A DNA stretch of 64,000 bases. Source: Ferriphaselus amnicola. Its GTDB lineage: Bacteria; Pseudomonadota; Gammaproteobacteria; Burkholderiales; Gallionellaceae. The notes below the pieces were generated by a model. It saw only the letters and a list, made by a program, of their open reading frames with translations. It did no database searches and was not told where the DNA came from. The stretch lies in the NCBI RefSeq assembly GCF_000974685.2, contig NZ_AP018738.1, positions 2,108,001 to 2,172,000 on the forward strand, read 5' to 3'. The translations under genes and the position numbers were made by a program. This document shows positions 11,103 through 18,828 of the stretch, piece by piece. Each line of letters opens with the position of its first letter. Within the stretch, counting starts at the first letter, position 1.

Positions 11103-13643
11103 ATGAGCACCGCCCAGCACACCCCGATGATGCAGCAATACCTGCGCATCAAGGCCGAGCATCCAAACATGCTGCTGTTCTACCGCATGGGCGACTTTTA
11201 TGAGCTATTCATGGGCGATGCCGAGCGCGCCGCCAAACTACTCGACATCACGTTGACCCAACGCGGCGCGTCGAACGGCAACCCCATCAAGATGGCGGGC
11301 GTGCCGTACCACGCCGCCGAGCAGTATCTGGCACGGCTGGTGAAAATGGGCGAATCCATCGCCATCTGCGAACAGATCGGCGACCCTGCCACCAGCAAAG
11401 GGCCGGTCGAACGCAAAGTCGTGCGCATCGTCACGCCCGGCACCGTCACCGACTCCGCGCTACTGGAAGAGAAGCGCGACAACTTACTGCTGGCGCTGCA
11501 CCAGCGCAGCGGCAAACTCGGGCTGGCCTGGCTGAATCTCGCTTCCGGCCAGTTTTACGTCAGCGAGACCGCCACCGATAACTTGAGCGCCGAACTGGAG
11601 CGCCTGCAACCTTCGGAGATTCTGCACGCCGAGAACGCAGCACTGCCCCCCGGCCTCAACGCCGCACACAAGCCGCTACCCGACTGGCACTTCGAGCTGG
11701 AGACCGCACGCCGCACCTTGTGCCAGCAGTTCGCCACCCGCGACCTCGCTGGCTTCGGCTGCGACCAGTTCACCCTCGGTCTCGAAGCGGCAGGCGCGCT
11801 ACTCGGCTATGCCAAGCTCACTCAGGGCCAGAGCATCACCCACATCCGCAGCATGCAGGTGTATAGCGCCGACCAGTACGTGCGTATGGATGCCGCCACT
11901 CGCCGCAATCTAGAGATCACTCAGACCCTGCGAGGCGAACCCGCACCGACGCTGCTTTCCCTGCTCGACACCTGCGCCACCAACATGGGCAGCCGACTGC
12001 TAGGCAACTGGTTGCATCACCCACTGCGCGACAGAGCGGCGCTACGCGCTAGGCTGGATGCGATCGAGCAATTCGGCGAAACACACCGCGCCCTCCACCA
12101 GCAACTCAAACCCTGCGTGGATGTCGAGCGCATCACCGCCCGCATCGCGCTCAGGTCAGCCCGCCCACGCGATCTTTCCGGCTTGCGCGACACGCTGCTG
12201 ACCCTGCCGCAACTGACTGCACATCTGGCGGATTGCGATGCACCGCTGGTCACGAAGCTGCTCATCTCGTTGCAGACCGACGCATCACTGGCCACGCTGC
12301 TCCAGAGCACCCTCAAAGCCGAACCCTCCTCCGTCCTACGCGAAGGCGGCGTGATTGCCGACGGCTTTGATGCCGAACTGGACGAGCTGCGCGGCATCCA
12401 GACAAACTGCGGCGATTTCCTGCTGGCGCTGGAAGCGCGCGAGCGCGCCCGTACCGGCATCGAAAAACTCAAGGTGGAATACAACCGCGTGCACGGTTTC
12501 TACATCGAGGTGAGCACGGCCAATGCCGACAAGGTGCCGGACGACTACCGCCGCCGCCAAACGCTGAAGAACGTCGAGCGCTACATCACGCCGGAGCTGA
12601 AGGCTTTCGAGGACAAAGCGCTCTCGGCCAACGATCGCGCACTGGCGCGCGAAAAGTGGCTGTACGAGCAACTGCTGGATGCGCTCGCCCCCTTCATCCC
12701 GCAGTTGCAGCGCATCGCCAGCGCCATCGCGGAACTGGACGTGCTGGCCTGCTTCGCCGAACGCGCCGCCACGCTGAACTTCTGCGCGCCGCAGTTCGTC
12801 GATCAGCCGGTGCTACAGATCACCGCAGGCCGCCATCCGGTGGTCGAGGCGCAAGTCGAGCAGTTCATCGCCAACGACTGCCAGTTGAGCGAAGCGCGCA
12901 AACTGCTGCTCATCACCGGCCCCAACATGGGCGGTAAATCCACCTACATGCGCCAGACCGCACTCATCGCCCTGCTTGCCCACGTCGGCAGCTTCGTCCC
13001 GGCGCGTGAAGCCGTGCTGGGTGAGATCGACCAGATCTTCACTCGCATCGGCGCATCGGATGACCTCGCCAGCGGGCGCTCCACCTTCATGGTCGAGATG
13101 ACCGAAGCCGCCAACATTTTGCACAACGCCACCGAACGCAGCTTGGTGTTGGTGGACGAGATCGGGCGCGGCACTTCCACCTTCGACGGCCTCGCGCTGG
13201 CCTACGCCATCGCCCGCCATCTGCTGGAAGCCAACCGCAGCTACACCCTGTTCGCCACCCATTATTTCGAACTGACGCGGCTCAACGAAGAATTCCAGCA
13301 ACTCGCCAACGTGCATCTTTCCGCTATCGAACACCAGCACAGCATCGTCTTCCTGCACAGCGTCAACGAAGGCGCCGCCAGCCAGAGCTACGGCCTGCAA
13401 GTCGCCGCGCTGGCGGGCGTGCCCAACAGCGTCATCCGCAGCGCCAAGAAACAACTCGTCCGCCTCGAACAACAAAGCGCCGCCCAGAATCCCCAAGGCG
13501 ACCTCTTCGCCGCGCTGCCACTCTACGAAGCACCCGAGCCGGAAGAGCACCCGCTGGTGGCGGCGCTGCGAGAGCTAGACCCGGACGAACTCAGCCCCAA
13601 AGCAGCGCTGGAACGGATTTATCAGTTAAAGAAGTTGCTATGA
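11103..13643 (+). CDS. mutS: DNA mismatch repair ATPase MutS
   Basis: An 846-residue MutS, close to the E. coli length (853). The mismatch-recognition domain begins with [20 protein letters not shown] and contains the Phe-x-Glu motif (GDFYELF). Connector, core and clamp domains follow. The ATPase domain has Walker [16 protein letters not shown], Walker [14 protein letters not shown] and the helix-turn-helix dimer region toward the end. MutS recognises base mismatches and loops and recruits MutL. The ATG at 11103 is the family start. A TAAAAT sequence at 11064-11069 is a possible -10. It is divergent from leuA and appears monocistronic, followed by a palindromic repeat. Confidence 0.97.
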   Translation: MSTAQHTPMMQQYLRIKAEHPNMLLFYRMGDFYELFMGDAERAAKLLDITLTQRGASNGNPIKMAGVPYHAAEQYLARLVKMGESIAICEQIGDPATSKGPVERKVVRIVTPGTVTDSALLEEKRDNLLLALHQRSGKLGLAWLNLASGQFYVSETATDNLSAELERLQPSEILHAENAALPPGLNAAHKPLPDWHFELETARRTLCQQFATRDLAGFGCDQFTLGLEAAGALLGYAKLTQGQSITHIRSMQVYSADQYVRMDAATRRNLEITQTLRGEPAPTLLSLLDTCATNMGSRLLGNWLHHPLRDRAALRARLDAIEQFGETHRALHQQLKPCVDVERITARIALRSARPRDLSGLRDTLLTLPQLTAHLADCDAPLVTKLLISLQTDASLATLLQSTLKAEPSSVLREGGVIADGFDAELDELRGIQTNCGDFLLALEARERARTGIEKLKVEYNRVHGFYIEVSTANADKVPDDYRRRQTLKNVERYITPELKAFEDKALSANDRALAREKWLYEQLLDALAPFIPQLQRIASAIAELDVLACFAERAATLNFCAPQFVDQPVLQITAGRHPVVEAQVEQFIANDCQLSEARKLLLITGPNMGGKSTYMRQTALIALLAHVGSFVPAREAVLGEIDQIFTRIGASDDLASGRSTFMVEMTEAANILHNATERSLVLVDEIGRGTSTFDGLALAYAIARHLLEANRSYTLFATHYFELTRLNEEFQQLANVHLSAIEHQHSIVFLHSVNEGAASQSYGLQVAALAGVPNSVIRSAKKQLVRLEQQSAAQNPQGDLFAALPLYEAPEPEEHPLVAALRELDPDELSPKAALERIYQLKKLL

Positions 13644-13647
13644 CTTT

Positions 13648-13734
13648 GTAGGGTGGGCAAAAGCGCAGCGTTGCCCACGCGGGGCATTCTCACACCACCG
13701 CGTGAGCAAACCGCAAACCGTTTGCCCACCCTAC
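13648..13734. repeat. REP-like palindromic intergenic repeat
   Basis: Outer arms GTAGGGTGGGCAAA (13648-13661) and TTTGCCCACCCTAC (13721-13734) are perfect 14-bp inverted repeats. Inside, TTGCCCAC (13671-13678) can also pair with the left arm. The whole element lies between mutS and the DUF2461 gene. Repeats with the core TAGGGTGGGCAA...TTGCCCACCCTA occur dispersed in intergenic DNA of several proteobacteria. It may also act as a transcription barrier after mutS. Confidence 0.65.
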
Positions 13735-13753
13735 TTCATTCAGGAGCAACAAA

Positions 13754-14440
13754 ATGACTGATTCCTATTTCACCGAACAGACCTTCGCCTTCCTTTCCGC
13801 GCTGGCAGCCAACAACACCCGCGAGTGGTTCGAGGCGCACAAGCAGGAATACGAGGACTGCGTGCGTTCGCCGGCGCTGAGATTCATCAGCGACATGTCG
13901 GACGAGATGCCAGCGATTTCGCGCCACTTTCTGGCGCAGCCGAAGAAGGTGGGCGGGTCGCTGATGCGGGTGCAGCGAGATACGCGGTTCAGCAAGATCA
14001 AGACGCCTTACAAGACCAACATCGGCATCCAGTTCCGCCACGAGGTAGGCAAAGATGTGCATGCGCCGGGCTATTATTTGCACATCGAGCCAGGCGGGTG
14101 TTTTCTGGGCATCGGGCTGTGGCATCCCGAGCCGGACGCGCTATTCAAGATACGCGAGGCTATCGCGCAAAACGGCGAACGCTGGCTGGCGGCGCGGGAT
14201 GCGGCAGCTTTTCGTCAGCGTTTCACGCTGGAAGGCGATTCGCTCGCCAACGCGCCGCGCGGCTTCGCCAAAGATCATCCGCTGCTGGACGACCTGAAGC
14301 GCAAGGATTTCATTGGCATGTGCAGCCTAAGCGAAGCGGAAGTGACTTCTGGCCAGCTGCGCCCGCAGGTGGTGGAACGCTTCCGCACGGCTGCGCCTTA
14401 CATGGGCTTTCTGTGCAAGGCGCTGGAGTTACCGTTCTGA
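13754..14440 (+). CDS. DUF2461 (TIGR02453) family protein
   Basis: A 228-residue cytoplasmic protein. The family pattern is visible throughout: FLSALAANNTREWFEAHKQEY near the N-terminus, LMRVQRDTRFSKIKTPYKTN in the middle, then the HIEPGGCFLGIGLWHPE tract. The family (about 220 residues) is conserved across bacteria and some fungi, with no established biochemical function. The ATG at 13754 has CAGGAG 7 bp upstream. It is not obviously linked to its neighbours: a palindromic repeat precedes it and the next gene is convergent. Confidence 0.85.
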   Translation: MTDSYFTEQTFAFLSALAANNTREWFEAHKQEYEDCVRSPALRFISDMSDEMPAISRHFLAQPKKVGGSLMRVQRDTRFSKIKTPYKTNIGIQFRHEVGKDVHAPGYYLHIEPGGCFLGIGLWHPEPDALFKIREAIAQNGERWLAARDAAAFRQRFTLEGDSLANAPRGFAKDHPLLDDLKRKDFIGMCSLSEAEVTSGQLRPQVVERFRTAAPYMGFLCKALELPF

Positions 14441-14464
14441 GCAAGAAGCGTTCGTCAGGCAGGC

Positions 14465-14920
14465 TTATTGATGAGTGACGCGGTTTTCGCCACCGCTCTC
14501 CACAATCTTCACCTTGTCGCCAGCTTGAAACTTCTCATCTCCACTCTGCACGATGGAGATGATGCGCCCGCCTTCAAGGCGGATCGTGATTTCGGTGGCA
14601 TTCTCGCGGGTATAACCCTGCTCGGCAGCCGCACCGACCACGCCACCCGCTACAGCACCAAGCACCGCCGCCACAGCACTACCCCGCCCTTGCCCCACCG
14701 AGCTACCCGCGATCGCGCCAGTGACTGCGCCCGCGCCCGCACCGATGCCCGACTGTGTGCCCTCGATCTTGACCGAGCGCACACTTTCAACCGTACCGAA
14801 CTGCACGGTTTGCACTCTGCGCGCTTCATCCCGCGAATAGACATCGCCGGAATTGCTACTGACACAGCCGCCCAACACGGCAGCCATCCCTAATGTCAAC
14901 AGTAGGTTGTTTCGATTCAT
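14465..14920 (-). CDS. SlyB/Pcp-type glycine-zipper outer-membrane lipoprotein
   Basis: A 151-residue lipoprotein. The signal peptide ends in lipobox LGGC (Cys19). The middle (about residues 60-100) is a glycine-zipper 2TM segment with GAGAGAVTGAIAGSSVGQG and AVAGGVVGAAAEQGY, and the C-terminal domain carries EITIRLEGGRIISIVQ and QAGDKVKIVE, the SlyB-family ending. SlyB proteins are outer-membrane lipoproteins reported to stabilise outer-membrane proteins under stress. Start ATG has AAGGAG upstream. The 290-bp region on its 5' side is AT-richer than its surroundings (notably 15050-15180) and leads into a divergent small membrane peptide; I find no further gene there. Confidence 0.88.
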   Translation of the reverse strand: MNRNNLLLTLGMAAVLGGCVSSNSGDVYSRDEARRVQTVQFGTVESVRSVKIEGTQSGIGAGAGAVTGAIAGSSVGQGRGSAVAAVLGAVAGGVVGAAAEQGYTRENATEITIRLEGGRIISIVQSGDEKFQAGDKVKIVESGGENRVTHQ

Positions 14921-15210
14921 GATGTGATCTCCTTGATACGATTATTCAGGGTAAAGCAAGCTGGGTGAAGCATAGCAAAATCCGACGTTGTGATGTTGGA
15001 AGTGCATGATGCTCGGGAAGTCGAGCACAATATCTTAGGTATCAACGCTATCCATCACCAAGCGAGTTACTCAACCTTATATCGCCTCAATTACCTGATT
15101 AATATAGTCAATAATGATCCACTAATGGTTGTTTTCATAAATGGGTTTATGCTAAATTTTCACTGGGATGAATTTCCCACCCATTGAATAACAACCCCAA
15201 GGAGGCAGAC

Positions 15211-15303
15211 ATGAGCATTTTATCGTCCATCATTACCGTCATCGGAGTTGCCGCTGTCATCGGCATTGCTGTAGCCGCACTCACCGCGCAGATGCGTAAA
15301 TAA
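15211..15303 (+). CDS. 30-residue single-span membrane peptide, function unknown
   Basis: A short open frame encodes 30 residues: MSILSSIITV, IGVAAVIGIA, VAALTAQMRK. Twenty or more central residues are hydrophobic and form a plausible transmembrane helix with a polar, positively charged C-terminus. The frame is preceded by a near-consensus ribosome site AAGGAGG, 5 bp before the ATG, which is the main reason to believe it is translated. It lies in an AT-richer intergenic region upstream of sirB2. It resembles many small regulatory membrane peptides in layout, but I do not recognise a family. Confidence 0.55.
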   Translation: MSILSSIITVIGVAAVIGIAVAALTAQMRK

Positions 15304-15358
15304 CTGAACGTGCATCGGTTAGACCCAGAGTGTTCGCGTAAGCTACGCCTGAGCGGGG

Positions 15359-15390
15359 CGATGTCCTGAAACACCACATTTAGGACATCG
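15359..15390. other. Inverted repeat between small membrane peptide and sirB2-like gene
   Basis: CGATGTCCT (15359-15367) and AGGACATCG (15382-15390) form a perfect 9-bp stem around a 14-nt loop. No T-run follows on either strand, so it is not a typical terminator. It lies 33 bp before the sirB2-like ATG and could act in its 5' leader or as an operator. Confidence 0.4.
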
Positions 15391-15423
15391 CATCGCTCAT
15401 CTCCCACTCGAAAAGGTCGATCG

Positions 15424-15798
15424 ATGTTGCTGCTCAAATATATCCACCTAAGCTGCGTCGCACTGAGCTTCAGCCTATTCTGGCTCAGAGGATTTTGGTT
15501 ATTGCGCAACTCTTCCATCATGCGACAACGATGGGTGCGAGTCATACCGCACAGCGTTGACTCTCTCTTACTCGCCAGTGCAATCTGGCTTGCATGGCAG
15601 CTCGGCTACTCACCCGCGAACTCACCCTGGCTAGCAGCCAAGATCATTGCCCTGATGGTCTATATCGGCCTTGGCATACTGGCATTCAGAATCATCCAGA
15701 CTCATTCGGCACGACTGATGACTTGGCTTGCCGCACAGCTTGTTTTCTTCTACATCGCCGCCACAGCGATTACTCACGACCCCTTTCTCACCTACTGA
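15424..15798 (+). CDS. SirB2 family membrane protein
   Basis: A 124-residue protein with four hydrophobic segments (about 5-22, 42-62, 68-86 and 98-118). The opening KYIHLSCVALSFSLFWLRGF and the tract RVIPHSVDSLLLASAIWLAW match the SirB2 family, named from a Salmonella locus affecting invasion gene expression; molecular function is unknown. Length equals the family average. The stop is 10 bp before the hemerythrin gene, so the two probably form an operon. Confidence 0.85.
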   Translation: MLLLKYIHLSCVALSFSLFWLRGFWLLRNSSIMRQRWVRVIPHSVDSLLLASAIWLAWQLGYSPANSPWLAAKIIALMVYIGLGILAFRIIQTHSARLMTWLAAQLVFFYIAATAITHDPFLTY

Positions 15799-15808
15799 AA
15801 GCCCTGCC

Positions 15809-16345
15809 ATGAACTCACTCATCGGCAGCTCTGCCGCCCCCTCGTTCGACGATCCACTGGAAATGCTGCGCGCGTGTCACGGCAGGATACAAGCGCAATG
15901 CACCACGCTGAAACGATTACGAGAACACCTAACAACTCACGGACACGATGCCCAAGCCAGTCAAGCCGCGTTCGCCATCCTGCGTTATTTTGATACCGCC
16001 GGACAGCATCACCATCAAGATGAAGAGCAAGACCTATTCCCTAAGCTACGCGCCACTCAGGATGGAAGGGCGGAGTCACTGATCGCCCGCTTGCTACAAG
16101 AACATCAAGGGATGGAAGCTGCATGGAAGAATCTGCGCCCATTGCTACTCGATATCGCCAACGATAAAGCCCCAGTGTTAGATGAAGCCATCACCCAACA
16201 CTTCACTGAGCTTTACGCCCAGCACATTGAACTGGAAAACACGATGCTGCTGCCACTGGCTGAGACATTGTTAGCCCCAGAACAGTTACATGAGATTGGA
16301 AGCCGCATGGCGGCTCGTCGAGGCGTGCAGTTGTCGGCAAGATAA
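15809..16345 (+). CDS. Hemerythrin-domain (HHE) protein
   Basis: A 178-residue, all-helical protein with a hemerythrin HHE domain. Candidate iron ligands are the His in RACHGRIQAQC, the cluster GQHHHQDEEQDLFPKL, HQGMEAAW and HIELENTMLLPLAE, in the expected order of a four-helix bundle with a di-iron site. Such soluble HHE proteins are linked to oxygen, nitric oxide or peroxide handling and Fe-S repair; the specific role is not evident. ATG at 15809 follows the sirB2-like stop by 10 bp. An in-frame upstream start (15728) would overlap sirB2 and encodes no conserved sequence. Confidence 0.85.
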   Translation: MNSLIGSSAAPSFDDPLEMLRACHGRIQAQCTTLKRLREHLTTHGHDAQASQAAFAILRYFDTAGQHHHQDEEQDLFPKLRATQDGRAESLIARLLQEHQGMEAAWKNLRPLLLDIANDKAPVLDEAITQHFTELYAQHIELENTMLLPLAETLLAPEQLHEIGSRMAARRGVQLSAR

Positions 16346-16387
16346 GCGAAATGCCCGACACCCAGAGCACCTGCTTTAGCACAAAGT

Positions 16388-16416
16388 AAAAAGGCTCACA
16401 TTTCTGTGAGCCTTTT
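16388..16416. terminator. Bidirectional terminator between hemerythrin gene and tRNA-Leu
   Basis: AAAAGGCTCACA, loop TTTC, TGTGAGCCTTTT: a perfect hairpin flanked by A and T runs, so it can terminate both the plus-strand hemerythrin operon and the minus-strand tRNA-Leu/ccm transcript. Confidence 0.85.
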
Positions 16417-16421
16417 ACATC

Positions 16422-16508
16422 TGGTGCCGGGAGGGGGAATCGAACCCCCACTCTATCGCTAGAACTGGATTTTGAGTCCAGCGCGTCTACCAATTCCGCC
16501 ATCCCGGC
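16422..16508 (-). tRNA. tRNA-Leu (anticodon CAA)
   Basis: The minus strand from 16508 starts GCCGGGATGGCGGAATTGGT and ends in CCCCCTCCCGGCACCA, with CCA encoded. The 87-nt length with a long variable arm is a class II tRNA. The anticodon loop CTCAAAA between CTGGA and TCCAG gives CAA, reading UUG. It lies 45 bp after ccmI on the same strand and is followed by a strong terminator, so it may also receive transcription from the ccm operon. Confidence 0.97.
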
Positions 16509-16553
16509 TGGGAAGGGGCGCATTATCCACGAATCGCCCCAGCTGTTCAACTC

Positions 16554-17816
16554 CTACTTTGCACCTTGTTTGATGATGGTGCTGATTGTCACATTCACAT
16601 CTTTGCTACCCGGCTTGAGCGGCTGACTTACACCTTCCAAATCACCCGCTTGCGGCATTGCCGTACCCGACTTCGACACACGAGCCAGCACGACCACTTG
16701 GTCGAAATTAGAGAGTTTCATCTCAGCCGCCATCGCCATGGTGTCATCCAGTGTGTACTTGAGTGGTAGATCTTTGACCTGCTTGCGAATGATCGCCAGT
16801 GGCATCTTGGGGCCGCTCAGCGCGCGTGCGACCACGAACAAGGTATCTTCTGGGCTGGCATTCGCCTTGACCGCCTCATCCAGAGTGATCGTGCCAGTGA
16901 TGCGTTCTTTCCCATCGCTGACGATCTTCTCGGGTTCTGGCTGCGCAGCCATGACGGGCGCTTTGCCGCCTTTAGACTGAGCTAAGAAGTCACGTGCCTG
17001 CTGGATACCGCCTTCGATCATTTTGGCATCTTCGCTATCCTTAGGAACCTGCTTCAGCAGATTTTCCCAATGGCGAACCGCCGCTGCGTAATCGCCCCGC
17101 TCCATCGCCGCTGAGCCTGAGAGGGCCAGCGCCTTAGGATTGGCGGGATCGATAGCCAAGGCCCTGTCCAACATTTTGGTCGGTTCACCCACCAGACTCT
17201 GGCCGTTGGCCATAGCTTGGGCATCTGCGAAATCCGCCCAAACCGGTGATTCGTTAGGCACCAACTCGACCAGTTTCTTGAACGCACTGACTGCTTCTGG
17301 ATATTTCTCCAGCTCGACCAAGGAACGCGCCAGCAACAACCAGCCTTCCGCATTCTTAGGCTCTTCAGACAGTTTCTTCTGCAACTCACCCAGCGCAGCT
17401 TCCGAGCGAATCGCACCGAATCCGTCAGTATTGGCGTGAGAGACTTGCGGCAAAAAGGCGTTCGGGTTACCCACCATGCCATACAGACCGACCGCCAGCA
17501 GTGGCACGGCCAATACCAGCAAGATCGCCAGCTTGCGATGCGGATCGCGCGCCAACACACTGGCAACCTCGGGCGACTTCACCTCATCCAGCACACGCGC
17601 TTGCAACTCGCGTTTGCCCTGTTCGTAAAGCTCCTGAGTCAACAAACCATTGGCCAGATCGGCATCCATCTCGGCGATTTGGTCGCGGAAGATTTCGAGG
17701 TTGGCGGCATCGCGCACTACATCATTGGTACGCACGCGGCTGCGCCACAAGGGCAGCACCACAAAAGCCACGGCTACCAGCAGTAGCGCGGCGCAGATCA
17801 TCCAGAACTGGGTCAT
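16554..17816 (-). CDS. ccmI: Cytochrome c biogenesis protein CcmI
   Basis: A 420-residue apocytochrome chaperone of System I. Two N-terminal membrane segments (about 5-22 and 93-112) enclose a cytoplasmic loop with the leucine-zipper-like DQIAEMDADLANGLLTQE. The periplasmic part has TPR repeats (about 135-270; EGWLLLARSLVELEKYPEAV, MERGDYAAAVRHWENLL) and a C-terminal beta-rich domain with ALSGPKMPLAIIRKQ and DQVVVLARVSKSG. CcmI binds apocytochrome C-termini and presents them to CcmF/CcmH. It is the last gene of the ccm operon, overlapping ccmH by 4 bp. Confidence 0.93.
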   Translation of the reverse strand: MTQFWMICAALLLVAVAFVVLPLWRSRVRTNDVVRDAANLEIFRDQIAEMDADLANGLLTQELYEQGKRELQARVLDEVKSPEVASVLARDPHRKLAILLVLAVPLLAVGLYGMVGNPNAFLPQVSHANTDGFGAIRSEAALGELQKKLSEEPKNAEGWLLLARSLVELEKYPEAVSAFKKLVELVPNESPVWADFADAQAMANGQSLVGEPTKMLDRALAIDPANPKALALSGSAAMERGDYAAAVRHWENLLKQVPKDSEDAKMIEGGIQQARDFLAQSKGGKAPVMAAQPEPEKIVSDGKERITGTITLDEAVKANASPEDTLFVVARALSGPKMPLAIIRKQVKDLPLKYTLDDTMAMAAEMKLSNFDQVVVLARVSKSGTAMPQAGDLEGVSQPLKPGSKDVNVTISTIIKQGAK

Positions 17817-18304
17817 GCTTGGGAATCCTTATTCGGTGACTGGACGCGCTCGTCGGCATCGCCCAACAGCGCACTGGCGCGTTGCGCGTCAGCGCTGGAA
17901 AGTTCTGCGGACACCACTTCGGTCTGGCGCTTACGCAGCTTGAAGAACAAAGCCACTGCGCCCAACAACATCAAAGCGAATGGTGCGATCCACAACGGCG
18001 CCGTTTCCTTATCCACGGGCGGATCGAACAACACCGACTTGCCGAAACGCTCGACCAGCAGATCGAGAATCTCCTGATCGCTCGCGCCCGCCTTCATCTT
18101 CTCGCGCATGATCTCGCGCACATCGTTCGACCAGTCGGAGTGCGAGGTGGACACCGCCTCGGACTGACACACCAGACAACGCACCTTCTCCGCCAGCAAG
18201 ATCATCCGTTTTTCCATCACGGGGTCATCGGCGATGTCTTTAGCTTCGCCGGCGAAAGCGAAACTTGGCAGCAGACACATCAGGGCGATCAACAGATATC
18301 TCAT
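17813..18304 (-). CDS. ccmH: Cytochrome c maturation thiol-disulfide protein CcmH
   Basis: A 163-residue protein with a signal peptide (about 1-18), the CcmH motif VRCLVCQSEAVSTSHSDW containing redox cysteines C43 and C46, and one C-terminal membrane helix near residues 104-122. CcmH reduces apocytochrome haem-binding cysteines with CcmG in the periplasm. This is the short CcmH form; the TPR half of the E. coli fusion is the separate CcmI here. It overlaps ccmG upstream and ccmI downstream by 4 bp each. Confidence 0.95.
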   Translation of the reverse strand: MRYLLIALMCLLPSFAFAGEAKDIADDPVMEKRMILLAEKVRCLVCQSEAVSTSHSDWSNDVREIMREKMKAGASDQEILDLLVERFGKSVLFDPPVDKETAPLWIAPFALMLLGAVALFFKLRKRQTEVVSAELSSADAQRASALLGDADERVQSPNKDSQA

Positions 18305-18828
18305 TTGGATTGCAACTCCGCGATCAAGGGTAGCAGCGTGTCACGCAGATTCTGCGGCGTGACTGCACCGATCAGCTTGTAGGCGATCATGCCTTGTTTG
18401 TCGATGACGTAGGTTTCCGGCACGCCATACACGCCGTAGTCGAAACCCACTTTTCCATCGACATCGGCGACGGTCAGCGTGTAGGGATCGCCCGCCTTGG
18501 CCAAGGTCGCTTCGCCATCTTCGCGCTTGTCTTTGTAATCAAGGCCGACGATGGGAACGATGTTCTGCTTCGACAACGCCATCAATACCGGATGCTCATC
18601 CTTACACGCACCACACCACGAGGCCCAGACATTGAGCAGCCACACTTTGCCTGCCATGTCTTTTGGCGAAAAAGTCTTCTCGGACTCATGCAACTGCGGC
18701 AACACAAAGGCCGGAGCGACTTTGCCCACCAAGGGCGACGGGACTTCGCGTGGATCAAGGCTCAGGCCCTTGTATAGAAAGCCCGCCAGCACCAGGAAAA
18801 TCACCAAGGGAAGTATGAAACGCTTCAT
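18301..18828 (-). CDS. ccmG: Thiol:disulfide interchange protein CcmG/DsbE
   Basis: A 175-residue membrane-anchored thioredoxin-fold protein. A single N-terminal anchor (about 4-20) precedes the periplasmic thioredoxin domain with active site WASWCGACKDEHP (C72, C75). GVYGVPETYVIDKQG contains the family cis-proline region (GVPE). CcmG passes reducing power from CcmH/DsbD-type proteins to apocytochrome c. The WCGAC variant differs from the frequent WCPTC or WCVPC. It overlaps ccmF and ccmH by 4 bp. Confidence 0.95.
   Translation of the reverse strand: MKRFILPLVIFLVLAGFLYKGLSLDPREVPSPLVGKVAPAFVLPQLHESEKTFSPKDMAGKVWLLNVWASWCGACKDEHPVLMALSKQNIVPIVGLDYKDKREDGEATLAKAGDPYTLTVADVDGKVGFDYGVYGVPETYVIDKQGMIAYKLIGAVTPQNLRDTLLPLIAELQSK

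Noticed and set aside
14990-15187. 65-codon frame upstream of the small membrane peptide
   Set aside because: No ribosome site, no hydrophobic or domain pattern, and it lies in an AT-rich intergenic tract; likely chance.
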